A DNA stretch of 48,302 nt, from NCBI RefSeq assembly GCF_015207525.1, contig NZ_JADEWR010000005.1, positions 131,436 through 179,737 of the forward strand, given 5' to 3'. Position 1 is the stretch's first letter; each line of letters begins with the position of its first letter. Origin of the DNA: Nodosilinea sp. LEGE 06152. GTDB taxonomy: Bacteria; Cyanobacteriota; Cyanobacteriia; Phormidesmidales; Phormidesmidaceae. Position numbers and translations under genes: made by a program. This document shows positions 7,073 to 14,976 of this stretch, piece after piece. Below the pieces are notes generated by a model that saw only the letters and a list, made by a program, of their open reading frames with translations, made no database searches and had not been told where the DNA came from.

Positions 7073-7286
7073 CACATCCTCCTTGAGTACAGGCTTGTTG
7101 CTTAAGCCACAGTGCGACCTATTTCTTCAGCATAAACTGTAAGTCTAGACTTCGAGACCAGGTACAGCTTAGGAGTCGAAGTTTTGCCGCTGGAAAAACT
7201 CCACTCTAAACTTTTGGTTTATTTTATAGGTTGTGATTGGGCTGATGGTGTTGCCTGTAAATCTTTAATCAGTTTAGGCGGTCCGT

Positions 7287-8147
7287 TCAAGGTACCATCT
7301 GACGCAGAAAGCTATCGAGGGCAGCGGCTACTTTTTCGGCCCAGTCTTCCTGGGCGTAGTGCCCTACTTCATTTAGGGTTTGCAGTTCGCCGTTGGGGAG
7401 GGCTTGCACTGCGGCTTCGGCCAAGCTGACCGGTAGCCAGGGGTCACTTAGCCCCCACAGGGCCAGCGTAGGATGATCCCACTGGGATAGACTAGCCGCG
7501 ATCGCGGCGCTAACGCTGTCTACAGCCATGCGGCGGACTGTTGTCATCAACGCCCGGCCCACGTCTGAACTTTTTAAAAAAGGCCGTCGATAGACATCTA
7601 AATCGGCATCATCTATCTGGTAGGGGCCGCCGCCCTCCAGGGTGCGATCGACCAGTAGCGGGTCTTGGGTGATCATGTCTCCGGCCAGAGGCAACCCCAT
7701 CTGGCGAATCTTCCAGGGCAGCTTGGCTCCGGGGCCAATGGGAGCATTGATCATGACTAGGCGATCGACCCGGTCGGGATGTTGCAGAGCGTATTGAATA
7801 CCGGCCGAGCCTAGAAAACCCTGGGCGACCAAATGCACCTGAGGCAGATTGAGGGCATCGAGCAAAGCACCTAAGGCATCGATAAAGGCCTCAGGGGTGT
7901 AGGCAAAGTCTCGGCGATCGGGCTTGTCTGAGCGGCCGTGGCCAATCCAGTCGGGAGCAATGGTGTGAAACCCCTGCTGAGCCAGAACGGGCATGACCTG
8001 CCGCCAGCTATAGCTCTGAGACACCAGACCATGGAGCAAGATTACCGGCAGTCGGGATGAGGTACCAATGGGCTCATGCTCAAGGTAGAACCAGGTCAAG
8101 CCGTTGACCGATATGGTGCGCTCTGCGATCGCGTTACCCTGACCCAT
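7287..8147 (-). CDS. Alpha/beta hydrolase-fold protein lacking the nucleophile Ser
   Basis: This is a 286-residue alpha/beta hydrolase related to haloalkane dehalogenase/MhpC-like proteins. It shows the oxyanion HG motif (VILLHGLVSQSYSW), PDWIGHGRSDKP, an acid Asp in ALWGLSDPWLPV and a C-terminal VGHYAQED histidine. The nucleophile elbow reads VAQGFLGSAG (near residues 107-116), so the G-x-S-x-G serine is replaced by Gly and no Asp substitutes. Classical esterase chemistry is therefore unlikely. Cyanobacterial and plastid relatives may share this QGFLG elbow (from memory, to be checked). The ATG at 8147 has GAGGG 8 bases upstream; an in-frame ATG at 8273 would add 42 non-homologous residues. 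Function unknown. Confidence 0.75.
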   Translation of the reverse strand: MGQGNAIAERTISVNGLTWFYLEHEPIGTSSRLPVILLHGLVSQSYSWRQVMPVLAQQGFHTIAPDWIGHGRSDKPDRRDFAYTPEAFIDALGALLDALNLPQVHLVAQGFLGSAGIQYALQHPDRVDRLVMINAPIGPGAKLPWKIRQMGLPLAGDMITQDPLLVDRTLEGGGPYQIDDADLDVYRRPFLKSSDVGRALMTTVRRMAVDSVSAAIAASLSQWDHPTLALWGLSDPWLPVSLAEAAVQALPNGELQTLNEVGHYAQEDWAEKVAAALDSFLRQMVP

Positions 8148-8353
8148 AGCTTTATCCCTCACTCGGCCCATCGAGCTTACCGCTCCACCGAAGCGGAAGG
8201 CAAGGCCAATCAGCGGTAGATGATCCGAGGCGCTTAGGCCCAGGGTTGGCGATCGCAGCTCAGGGTTGCCCATCTGAGGGACAAACTGACTACAGTAATA
8301 AACAGATATAACTGGGTCAGACCAGCCTTCCCTGTCTTGACCTGATTCGCCCT

Positions 8354-9151
8354 ATGAGGACGCAGCCGCAAGTCGTGATGAACTGGCAAGAGATATCGGG
8401 CAACTGGATTTTAGTTCCCCCGAACCCCACAGCAATCGTGCATTTTTTGGGGGGAGCGTTTGTGGCGGCGGCCCCCAGCGTGACCTACCAGTGGCTGCTG
8501 GAAAACCTGGCTCGGCAGGGCTATGTGATCGTAGCGACCCCTTTTATCAACACCTTTGACCATGCCGTCATTGCTCAGGAGGTGTTGGTTACCTTTGACC
8601 AGGCGATGCGCTACCTGGACAAGCGAGTGCTGGCCAACTACAGCAGCCTGCCGATCTACGGTCTGGGGCACAGCATGGGCTGCAAAGTACACCTGCTGAT
8701 CAACTGTCTGTGGGAGGTGGAGCGGGCCGGCAATATTTATATGAGCTTCAATAACTACCCGGCTCGGCGATCGATTCCATTTTTAGAGCAGGCTGCGCAG
8801 TTTAGCCCCGCTTTCAACGTCGAGTTCACCCCCGACCCAGAGACCACGCTAGCCCTGGTGCGCGATCGCTACCCAGTGGCCCACAACCTGCTGATTAAAT
8901 TTCGCAGTGACACCATCGATCAAACCCGTCCCCTTTCAGAGGTGCTAGTGCGGCGCTTTGCGGAGCGAACTACCGTACAACTGCTGCAGGGTTCTCACAC
9001 GACCCCCATTGCCCAAGAGTTTGGTTGGCAGCCAGGAACATCGTTTAGCCCCCTCGATGCGCTGGGGCAGTTTGTGCAGCAGGAGTTTTACCGAGACCTC
9101 AACCGTCTCCGCCGCAATCTGCTGGCTTGGCTCAACACCCCACCTGACTAA
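8354..9151 (+). CDS. DUF1350 family protein, alpha/beta hydrolase fold
   Basis: This 265-residue member of DUF1350 belongs to a family found in cyanobacteria and plastids. Features are the early WILVPPNPTAIVHFLGGAFV strand, TYQWLLENLARQGYVIVATP, a normal nucleophile elbow YGLGHSMGCKVHLL, and MSFNNYPARRSIPF. The late LLQGSHTTPIAQ could supply the catalytic histidine. Unlike its divergent neighbour at 7287, this protein keeps the serine. No signal peptide is seen. Biochemical role is not established. Confidence 0.85.
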   Translation: MRTQPQVVMNWQEISGNWILVPPNPTAIVHFLGGAFVAAAPSVTYQWLLENLARQGYVIVATPFINTFDHAVIAQEVLVTFDQAMRYLDKRVLANYSSLPIYGLGHSMGCKVHLLINCLWEVERAGNIYMSFNNYPARRSIPFLEQAAQFSPAFNVEFTPDPETTLALVRDRYPVAHNLLIKFRSDTIDQTRPLSEVLVRRFAERTTVQLLQGSHTTPIAQEFGWQPGTSFSPLDALGQFVQQEFYRDLNRLRRNLLAWLNTPPD

Positions 9152-9258
9152 ATTTGGCCCCGAGTTACGCAAAGATGTAAAACTCTTTGCCTCAAGGCTT
9201 TTGCCGGAGTGGGCTTCAGCCTATGATGCAGAGGTGAGCGATCTAGCCATAGCCTGTT

Positions 9259-9684
9259 TTGACCTACCAGCACACCAGCCAGATTGAGACCCAAACTGAC
9301 CCTACGGACCTAAAGTCGGTACTGGCGTGGTTCGATCAGTTTCAGGCTGCTCCCATTCCTCACAACATTTGGTTGCAGTGTCAGCTCGCGCTGATCGAGG
9401 GCTTTACTAACGCCGTGCGCCATGCCCATGCCGGGCTACCCCTAGCTACCCCCGTACGCATTGAAGTAGCGGTGAGCGATCGCGCCATCGATATCCGCAT
9501 CTGGGATCAGGGTCCCGGCTTTGATTTGTCCTCGATGTTGCGCCACAAAATTACCGTCAATAACCCAGACTCAGAGGGGGGGCGAGGGCTTAAAATCATG
9601 TACCTGGTGGCCGATCGCCTAACCTATGAACCTGCCCCTGAGCAGGGCAACTGCTTACACCTGCACAAGTCCTTTGCCCTATAG
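9259..9684 (+). CDS. RsbW-like anti-sigma factor/serine kinase ATPase
   Basis: This is a 141-residue GHKL ATP-binding protein of the RsbW/SpoIIAB group, which phosphorylate anti-anti-sigma proteins or bind sigma factors. The N-box is LIEGFTNAVRHAHAG, the G1 box IWDQGPGFDL and the G2 box SEGGRGLKIMYLVAD. Start evidence is weak: the reading frame opens with TTG at 9259, and in-frame ATGs upstream are closed by a TGA. It begins about 107 bases after DUF1350. Partner is not in the window. Confidence 0.8.
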   Translation: MTYQHTSQIETQTDPTDLKSVLAWFDQFQAAPIPHNIWLQCQLALIEGFTNAVRHAHAGLPLATPVRIEVAVSDRAIDIRIWDQGPGFDLSSMLRHKITVNNPDSEGGRGLKIMYLVADRLTYEPAPEQGNCLHLHKSFAL

Positions 9685-9712
9685 ACTAGGGGCAATGCCT
9701 ACGAGGTAGTCT

Positions 9713-10522
9713 ATGGCTTTGTCTGTGGCGGTAGTCTCTACCGTGATCCCGGTCCCCCAGGTGACGGGGTGGCTGACTGGCGCGCTGGTCAATACGGTTC
9801 TGCTTGCGATCGCCTGGGCACTGCCCAAAAAGCTGCTGACTCCAGCCGGGTATCTCCACGCCTGGGGGCTGGGGGTACTGGTGTGGGGTGGCCTGGGCTG
9901 GCGAGGTTACACCGTGGTAATGGCCTACTTTTTAGCCGGTTCAGCCGTCACCCGCCTGGGCCAGCAGCGCAAAGAAGCGGCGGGCATTGCCGAGGGGCGA
10001 TCGGGGGTTAGGGGGCCAGAGAATGTTTGGGGGTCGGCCTTAGCCGCAGCCGTTTGCGCGATCGCGATCGCAATACTGGGGGCAGTTGCCGCCCCGGCCA
10101 GCCAACAGCTGTGGCTACCGCTACTGGCCCTTGCCTACGTCAGCAGCCTCAGCACCAAACTCTCCGACACCACCGCTAGCGAAGTTGGCAAAGCCTACGG
10201 GCAGCATACCTTTCTCATCACTTCTCTCAAACCCGTACCCGCCGGTACCGAGGGGGCCGTTAGCCTTGAGGGCACCCTGGCTGGCGTTGGGGGGTCAGCG
10301 GTTATAGCGCTAGTTGGCTGGGGGGTCGGGCTGATTAGCCCCTGGGCAATTGCCCTTTGCCTAGTAGCTGCTTTTCTAGCCACCACCTTAGAAAGCCTGA
10401 TCGGCGCAACCCTGCAGCCCAAATTTGCCTGGTTAACAAACGAAGTTGTCAACGGCATCAACACGTCGATAGGCGCTGTCCTGGCGCTTTTACTGGGCCT
10501 GGCACTAGCTCAGCTCAGCTAA
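9713..10522 (+). CDS. DUF92/TIGR00297 membrane protein, phytyl-phosphate kinase (VTE6) family
   Basis: This is a 269-residue polytopic membrane protein. The family includes plant VTE6, which phosphorylates phytyl-phosphate to phytyl-diphosphate using CTP or another nucleotide, feeding tocopherol and phylloquinone synthesis. Signature blocks are GYLHAWGLGVLVWGGLGWRG, LSDTTASEVGKAYG, TSLKPVPAGTEGAVSLEGT and TLESLIGATLQ, all typical of DUF92. About seven hydrophobic segments are visible. The substrate in this organism is inferred from family. It would connect with menF and menD in this window, which make the quinone ring. Confidence 0.85.
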   Translation: MALSVAVVSTVIPVPQVTGWLTGALVNTVLLAIAWALPKKLLTPAGYLHAWGLGVLVWGGLGWRGYTVVMAYFLAGSAVTRLGQQRKEAAGIAEGRSGVRGPENVWGSALAAAVCAIAIAILGAVAAPASQQLWLPLLALAYVSSLSTKLSDTTASEVGKAYGQHTFLITSLKPVPAGTEGAVSLEGTLAGVGGSAVIALVGWGVGLISPWAIALCLVAAFLATTLESLIGATLQPKFAWLTNEVVNGINTSIGAVLALLLGLALAQLS

Positions 10523-10897
10523 TACCAGTCTCGCCAGCTCAAGTTCCGTAAACCTACGGAGGCTTCAGGTGCCGTTTGACCTGAAGCATTGAACCAAACA
10601 GCGGTGGCCGTAGCTCCGTTCGTCAAAATCCGGAAGAATTAAGGAAAATTTATAAAATCCTCACATTATTTCTTCTATGGAAGCTGGAGCTTCCGTAAAT
10701 TCTCGTAATACTAAGTTCCGTGGGTCCCCTGTCGATGGTCTTGATCAGCTTCAGCCTTAATGGATATAGGCTTCGCTGGTTAAAACCATGGTCAGCATCT
10801 CAGCCATGGTCAGGGAATGCCGAGTCGTCAATGTTGTTTAGGGAGCGTCTACCCTCAGGCTTGACCCATTCAGGTTTGAGGCCACAACGATACATTT
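10523..10897. other. Gene-free stretch with several small hairpins
   Basis: These 375 bases hold no supported gene. They contain CCGTA/TACGG (10546-10559), a 9-bp GCTTCAGGT/ACCTGAAGC hairpin (10562-10587) that could end the upstream transcript although it lacks a T-run, and GGAAGCT-GG-AGCTTCC (10679-10694). Confidence 0.4.
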
Positions 10898-11098
10898 ATG
10901 CAAACTCTGCTGGGGCACACCGCTCGTTCCTACTGTTCCGTTCTCACTATTGGAACACTATCGCTAGCGGCTATGGTAATTTTTCAGGCGTTTGGCATAG
11001 ACTCTGTCGCCAGCGCCAAGAGTCGAGACGAGTTTCCGGGTCGCCGTCAGGGCGGCGGTACTCACTGGGTTATGCCCAACCCGGCGGCAGCTCAGTAG
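10898..11098 (+). CDS. Small exported protein with DUF928-like motif
   Basis: The 66-residue product has an N-terminal hydrophobic segment (about residues 14-35, TIGTLSLAAMVIFQAFGI) and then ASAKSRDEFPGRRQGGGTHW. The GRR-x-GGGT stretch resembles the N-terminal motif of cyanobacterial DUF928 proteins, which are exported, longer and often encoded near CHASE2-domain genes. Here the protein stops shortly after the motif, so it is either a mini-member or a truncated relic. It is followed by a strong terminator and, 400 bases on, by a CHASE2 gene. The relation to DUF928 is inference from the motif. Confidence 0.5.
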   Translation: MQTLLGHTARSYCSVLTIGTLSLAAMVIFQAFGIDSVASAKSRDEFPGRRQGGGTHWVMPNPAAAQ

Positions 11099-11166
11099 CG
11101 CGCTGCCTCTCCTCCGGCCCAAAAAACACAGGAAAACTGACTGACTAAAACGATAAAAACTTAGTG

Positions 11167-11211
11167 CAGTAGCGGCAGATTCGGGCTTAGAATCTGCCGC
11201 TACTGTTTTTT
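11167..11211 (+). terminator. Strong Rho-independent terminator
   Basis: A perfect 16-bp stem (11167-11182 with 11190-11205) closes a 7-base loop GGGCTTA and is followed by six T residues. It ends the transcript of the small gene at 10898-11098, which supports that gene being expressed. Confidence 0.92.
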
Positions 11212-11234
11212 AGGCCCGAATTTTTAGGCCCGAA
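11207..11234 (+). repeat. 14-bp tandem duplication next to terminator
   Basis: TTTTTAGGCCCGAA occurs twice without spacing (11207-11220 and 11221-11234). The first copy overlaps the terminator T-run. Confidence 0.7.
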
Positions 11235-11259
11235 CCAAGGCAAGCCTACTACACACAGA

Positions 11260-11401
11260 TATAGCCATCGCTAGCACGGTTAGGACATAGCTTGTATCCC
11301 CTAAAGCGGTGGCTATACGCCACGGCGCTGACCCAGTTTTTGCCACTGGAAGAGGCCGATGTCCTAAGCGCGATGGCCATCGCTATATAAACTTGCTCAA
11401 T
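11260..11401 (+). repeat. Short MITE-like repeat, copy B (142 bp)
   Basis: This is the partner of 5044-5185 in the same orientation. The ends TATAGCCATCG and GATGGCCATCGCTATA are imperfect inverted repeats, with TTAGGACAT (11280-11288) mirrored by ATGTCCTAA (11359-11367). This copy keeps the inverted TTAGGAC pair intact, so it is nearer the ancestral form than copy A. There is no coding capacity. Confidence 0.62.
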
Positions 11402-11507
11402 AAGAAAACTATCACCTGGGCCAAAGAACCTTTCGTCTGGGCATGCTGATCAGCAGTCCTCATTCCCCATTAGCGCTCCAGGCGGCTTCAGGGATAGGGG
11501 ATACTGG

Positions 11508-14117
11508 GTGTGCTACCTGAGACATTCTCCGTCGTCTAGTTTTCTGTCTTTCAAAGGCCCAGCAATTGTGAAAGCGACGATACTCAACAGAGTAAGCCAC
11601 CGACTGCGCCGTGGCGTCATACCTCAGGTGCTTCACTGGTGGGGAGTTACGCCCCTAAATACTGGCGGCAAGATTGTGCTGTTGGCAAGCCTGCTAGCTA
11701 GCGCCATGGTGACTGGGGTGAAGCTACTAAATGTTTTAGAACCAGCAGAACTGTTTTTATTTGATCAGCTGGTGCGAATGCGTCCGAGTCAAGGCCTCGA
11801 CCCTCGCATGACCATTGTGGGCATCACCGAGGCCGACATTCGGCAGTACGGCTGGCCCCTCACCGACGAACTGCTGGCCGAGGTGATCCAAACCCTCCAG
11901 GCTCAAAATCCCAAAGTTGTTGGCCTAGACCTCTACCGCAGCACTCTGCGTCCACCAGGGGCGAACGCTTTAATTGAGGCCCTGGCAGAGCCAAACCTCG
12001 TTGCCATTATGAATGTAGGCAGCACCCAGGGCCAGGGCGAGGTGCCTGCTCCCCCCACAGTTGAGCCAGAGCGAGTAGGGTTCAATGATTTCCCGACCGA
12101 TTCCGATGGCGTGATTCGCCGCAACTTAGTCTTTGTGCGCAGCCCTGAGGGGGGCTACTACTCCTTTGCCCTGCGCGTGATTATGGCCTACCAGGGCTAC
12201 TCAGCTGAAGTTTTAAGAGCCGAGGAAAACCATTTGTTTTTGGGCGATCGCGCCATCCGAGTGCTCTCAGCCCGCGACGGCGGTTACCAAAACGTTGACA
12301 GCAGCGGCTATCAAATTTTGCTGCGCTACCACACCGACCAAATGCCGGCCCGCCATCTCTCCATCAGCCAGGTACTCAGCCGTCAGTTCGACCCCGATTG
12401 GATCGACGGCAACATTGTCCTAATCGGCACCACCGCCGCCAGCCTCAAAGACCGCTTTTATACCCCCTTCAGCTTCAACCAAGACGATGAGCTAACCATG
12501 CCTGGGGTAGTCATCCACGGGCAAATGATTCGACAGCTACTAGACATCGTCACCGGGCAGCCCGCCCACTATAGGTTTTTGCCCCCCTGGGCCGAGGGGC
12601 TCTGGCTCTGGGGCTGGTGTCTAACAGCGGGTGGCCTAGTCTGGACCGTCAGGGGCCCCAGCGGCCTGCTGCTGTCTAGCGGCCTGCTGCTAGGGGGGCT
12701 AGGGGTGGGCGGCTGGATAGCCATCAACGGGCTGGTATGGGTACCCCTGGCCGAACCTGCCATGGGCATCCTGGCCGCAGTGGCGGTGGTGCTGGCCTAC
12801 AAGCTGCTCTATCGCACCACCCATGATTCCCTTACCGGCCTGCCCAACCGCGAAGCATTCATCGGCACGATTCAGCAGGCCCTTTACTACCGCCAGAGCA
12901 CCAAGCAGCCCGTGATCGTAGCCTTTATGGGCATCGATCGCTTTAAGGTAATCAACGAAAGTCTGGGCCACCAGGTAGGCGACGAAGTGCTGCAGCTGAT
13001 GGCCCAGCGGCTGGTGCAACACATGCCCCCCGAAGCCCAGGTGGCCAGAGTCGGGGGCGACGAATTTGCGCTCCTGCTGACCCATCTGGACAGTACCGCC
13101 GCCGGAGAGCTAATGGACCGGCTGCAGTATGCCCTCTCAGAACCGCTCACCCTGCATGGTCAAAAATTGCCCAGCACCCTCAGCATTGGCATGGCCATCA
13201 GTCAACCTGGCCTGGAGCACAAGCCCGCCGACCTGTTGCGCGATGCCCACACAGCCATGTACCGGGCGAAGGCCTTGGGCAAGACGCGGTTTGAAATCTT
13301 TGCCGCCGGTATGCTCACCGAGGCCGTCAACCGACTTCAGCTCGAAAGCGACTTAATTAGCGCCCTCGACAACCAAGAATTTTTGCTGTATTACCAGCCC
13401 ATTATCAACCTCAAAACCGGAGAACTGGCCGGGTTTGAGGCCCTGGTGCGGTGGCACCAGAAAGAGCGGGGGTTTGTGCTGCCCAGCGCCTTTATTCCGG
13501 CAGCAGAAGAAACTGGGCTGATCATGGCTCTGGGGCAGTGGATTTTTCGCGAGGCCTGTCGGCAGCTGCGCCATTGGCACAATCAGTTTCCCCACTATCG
13601 CCACCTGACCATGAGCATTAACTTATCTAACCGGCAGTTTGGGCAGGCCGACTTGATTCACCAAATCGAGGCCGCCCTGCAAGAAACCCAGGTAGATGGT
13701 CACTGTGTGCGGCTAGAAATTACCGAAAGCATGGTGATGGGCGATGTCGATGCCGCCATTGACCTGATGCTGAAGCTAAAGTCCCTTGATCTGAAGTTAG
13801 CCATCGACGACTTTGGCACCGGCTACTCCTCCCTCAGCTACCTGCACCGCTTTCCAATGGATACCCTGAAGGTGGATAAATCTTTTGTGGGCCGCCTGGA
13901 GAAAAGCAATGAGGACCGGGCCATCATCAACACCATCTTGACCCTGGGGCAAAAGCTGGGCATGGAAGTGGTGGCAGAGGGGGTAGAGACGGCTACCCAG
14001 GTGGCTATTCTGCGGCAGGAGGGGTGCGACTACGGCCAGGGCTATTTCTTTGCCAAGCCGCTGCCCGCAGCCAGTGCTCTAGAACTACTTCAGCAGCATC
14101 AGCCGATGGAATGTTGA
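11508..14117 (+). CDS. CHASE2-GGDEF-EAL c-di-GMP signalling protein
   Basis: This 869-residue membrane sensor should make and/or degrade cyclic di-GMP. In order: a transmembrane helix near residues 56-72; a periplasmic CHASE2 domain (about 75-350, with IVGITEADIRQYGWPLTDE and ALAEPNLVAI); three membrane helices (about 363-432); GGDEF (about 435-600) with intact GGDEF at 516-520; and EAL (about 610-860) with EALVRW, INLSNRQF, EITES and DDFGTGYSSL. Both catalytic sites look complete. The RxxD inhibitory site before GGDEF is replaced by PPEA, so product feedback is probably absent. The start is uncertain: GTG at 11508, or GTG at 11568 (MKATILNRV). Confidence 0.93.
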   Translation: MCYLRHSPSSSFLSFKGPAIVKATILNRVSHRLRRGVIPQVLHWWGVTPLNTGGKIVLLASLLASAMVTGVKLLNVLEPAELFLFDQLVRMRPSQGLDPRMTIVGITEADIRQYGWPLTDELLAEVIQTLQAQNPKVVGLDLYRSTLRPPGANALIEALAEPNLVAIMNVGSTQGQGEVPAPPTVEPERVGFNDFPTDSDGVIRRNLVFVRSPEGGYYSFALRVIMAYQGYSAEVLRAEENHLFLGDRAIRVLSARDGGYQNVDSSGYQILLRYHTDQMPARHLSISQVLSRQFDPDWIDGNIVLIGTTAASLKDRFYTPFSFNQDDELTMPGVVIHGQMIRQLLDIVTGQPAHYRFLPPWAEGLWLWGWCLTAGGLVWTVRGPSGLLLSSGLLLGGLGVGGWIAINGLVWVPLAEPAMGILAAVAVVLAYKLLYRTTHDSLTGLPNREAFIGTIQQALYYRQSTKQPVIVAFMGIDRFKVINESLGHQVGDEVLQLMAQRLVQHMPPEAQVARVGGDEFALLLTHLDSTAAGELMDRLQYALSEPLTLHGQKLPSTLSIGMAISQPGLEHKPADLLRDAHTAMYRAKALGKTRFEIFAAGMLTEAVNRLQLESDLISALDNQEFLLYYQPIINLKTGELAGFEALVRWHQKERGFVLPSAFIPAAEETGLIMALGQWIFREACRQLRHWHNQFPHYRHLTMSINLSNRQFGQADLIHQIEAALQETQVDGHCVRLEITESMVMGDVDAAIDLMLKLKSLDLKLAIDDFGTGYSSLSYLHRFPMDTLKVDKSFVGRLEKSNEDRAIINTILTLGQKLGMEVVAEGVETATQVAILRQEGCDYGQGYFFAKPLPAASALELLQQHQPMEC

Positions 14118-14390
14118 GTCTGAAGGGGCGATCGCAGAAGGGGCGCGTTCCACCGTCAGCGACGCTGAAATAGAGCTAGCCCATCGCCGGCGGCGGCGTG
14201 CCGGATCAGGAGCCGTGTTAGGGATTTGGCACAATCCTTGATCCTGCCCATTAACTTCCATTCTCACCTGGTCTACAATGATCCCAATAGCAATCACGAA
14301 TATTTTCGAACTCCCTTCAAACGTTAAAGTTATCTCTGGGTGCCCCTAGGCTCCTCCGGACGGTTAGTTAAGCTCTTTTTTATATAGTCA

Positions 14391-14759
14391 ATGTCAATGT
14401 CTGTTGGCGAAGCCACGTTTAGAGCAGCTGTGCTTGAGTCTGAACTGCCTGTGCTGGTTCATTTTTGGGCTCCTTGGTGTGGGCTCTGCAAAATGATCAC
14501 TCCAGTTCTCCAAAGCTTTCAGAGCGAATGGCAAGATCATGTCCGACTAGTCGATATCAACGCCGATGAAAACCTGCGATTGGCCAATACCTACCGCCTC
14601 TCCAACTTGCCCACCCTGTTGCTGTTTGACCAGGGTGAAGTTTACCAGCGGATCGAGTCCTTTCGCGGCAAAGACGACCTGCGGCTAGCGCTAGACGCCT
14701 TTATGCGCAAACGAGAACTCATTTACGACATTCCCCGGTTGGTACGCATTTATCCCTAG
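14391..14759 (+). CDS. Atypical thioredoxin, TrxC-type (WCGLC)
   Basis: This is a 122-residue thioredoxin-fold protein with active site WCGLC in VHFWAPWCGLCKMITP and cis-Pro in NLPTLLLF. The Pro between the cysteines of classical thioredoxins is Leu, as in the cyanobacterial TrxC group whose targets are poorly known. A C-terminal extension of about 15 residues (RKRELIYDIPRLVRIYP) follows the last helix. The start ATG at 14391 is chosen from length; another ATG lies two codons later. Soluble, no signal peptide. Confidence 0.82.
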   Translation: MSMSVGEATFRAAVLESELPVLVHFWAPWCGLCKMITPVLQSFQSEWQDHVRLVDINADENLRLANTYRLSNLPTLLLFDQGEVYQRIESFRGKDDLRLALDAFMRKRELIYDIPRLVRIYP

Positions 14760-14976
14760 GGCATTTCATCAATTCCAGCTAAAGGTCTGGTGCCATCAGC
14801 CTTGCCACACCTGACCCACAAAGTAAGCCAGGGGCTGTAACTGCTGATTTTTGGACTATCGGTGGCTGACTGATCATAACCCCTGGATCTCTGCAGAGCC
14901 TGAGCCATTCCCTGCGCGGGACATGGCTTCGAGAACGTACCCTACGTGGATCCCTAAAATTAAGCTGGATAAAGCG

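Larger units (their letters stand above)
11099..11507. other. Intergenic region with terminator, tandem repeat and MITE-like repeat
   Basis: No gene is supported between the small DUF928-like gene and the CHASE2 gene. The stretch holds a strong terminator (11167-11211), a 14-bp tandem duplication (11207-11234) and repeat copy B (11260-11401), listed separately. Confidence 0.6.

Noticed and set aside
10720..11148. 142-codon open frame across the DUF928-like gene
   Set aside because: It overlaps the signal-peptide-bearing 66-codon frame in another phase and has no coherent features.
12569..13150. Several minus-strand open frames inside the CHASE2-GGDEF-EAL gene
   Set aside because: They mirror the strongly supported plus-strand coding sequence in a GC-rich region.
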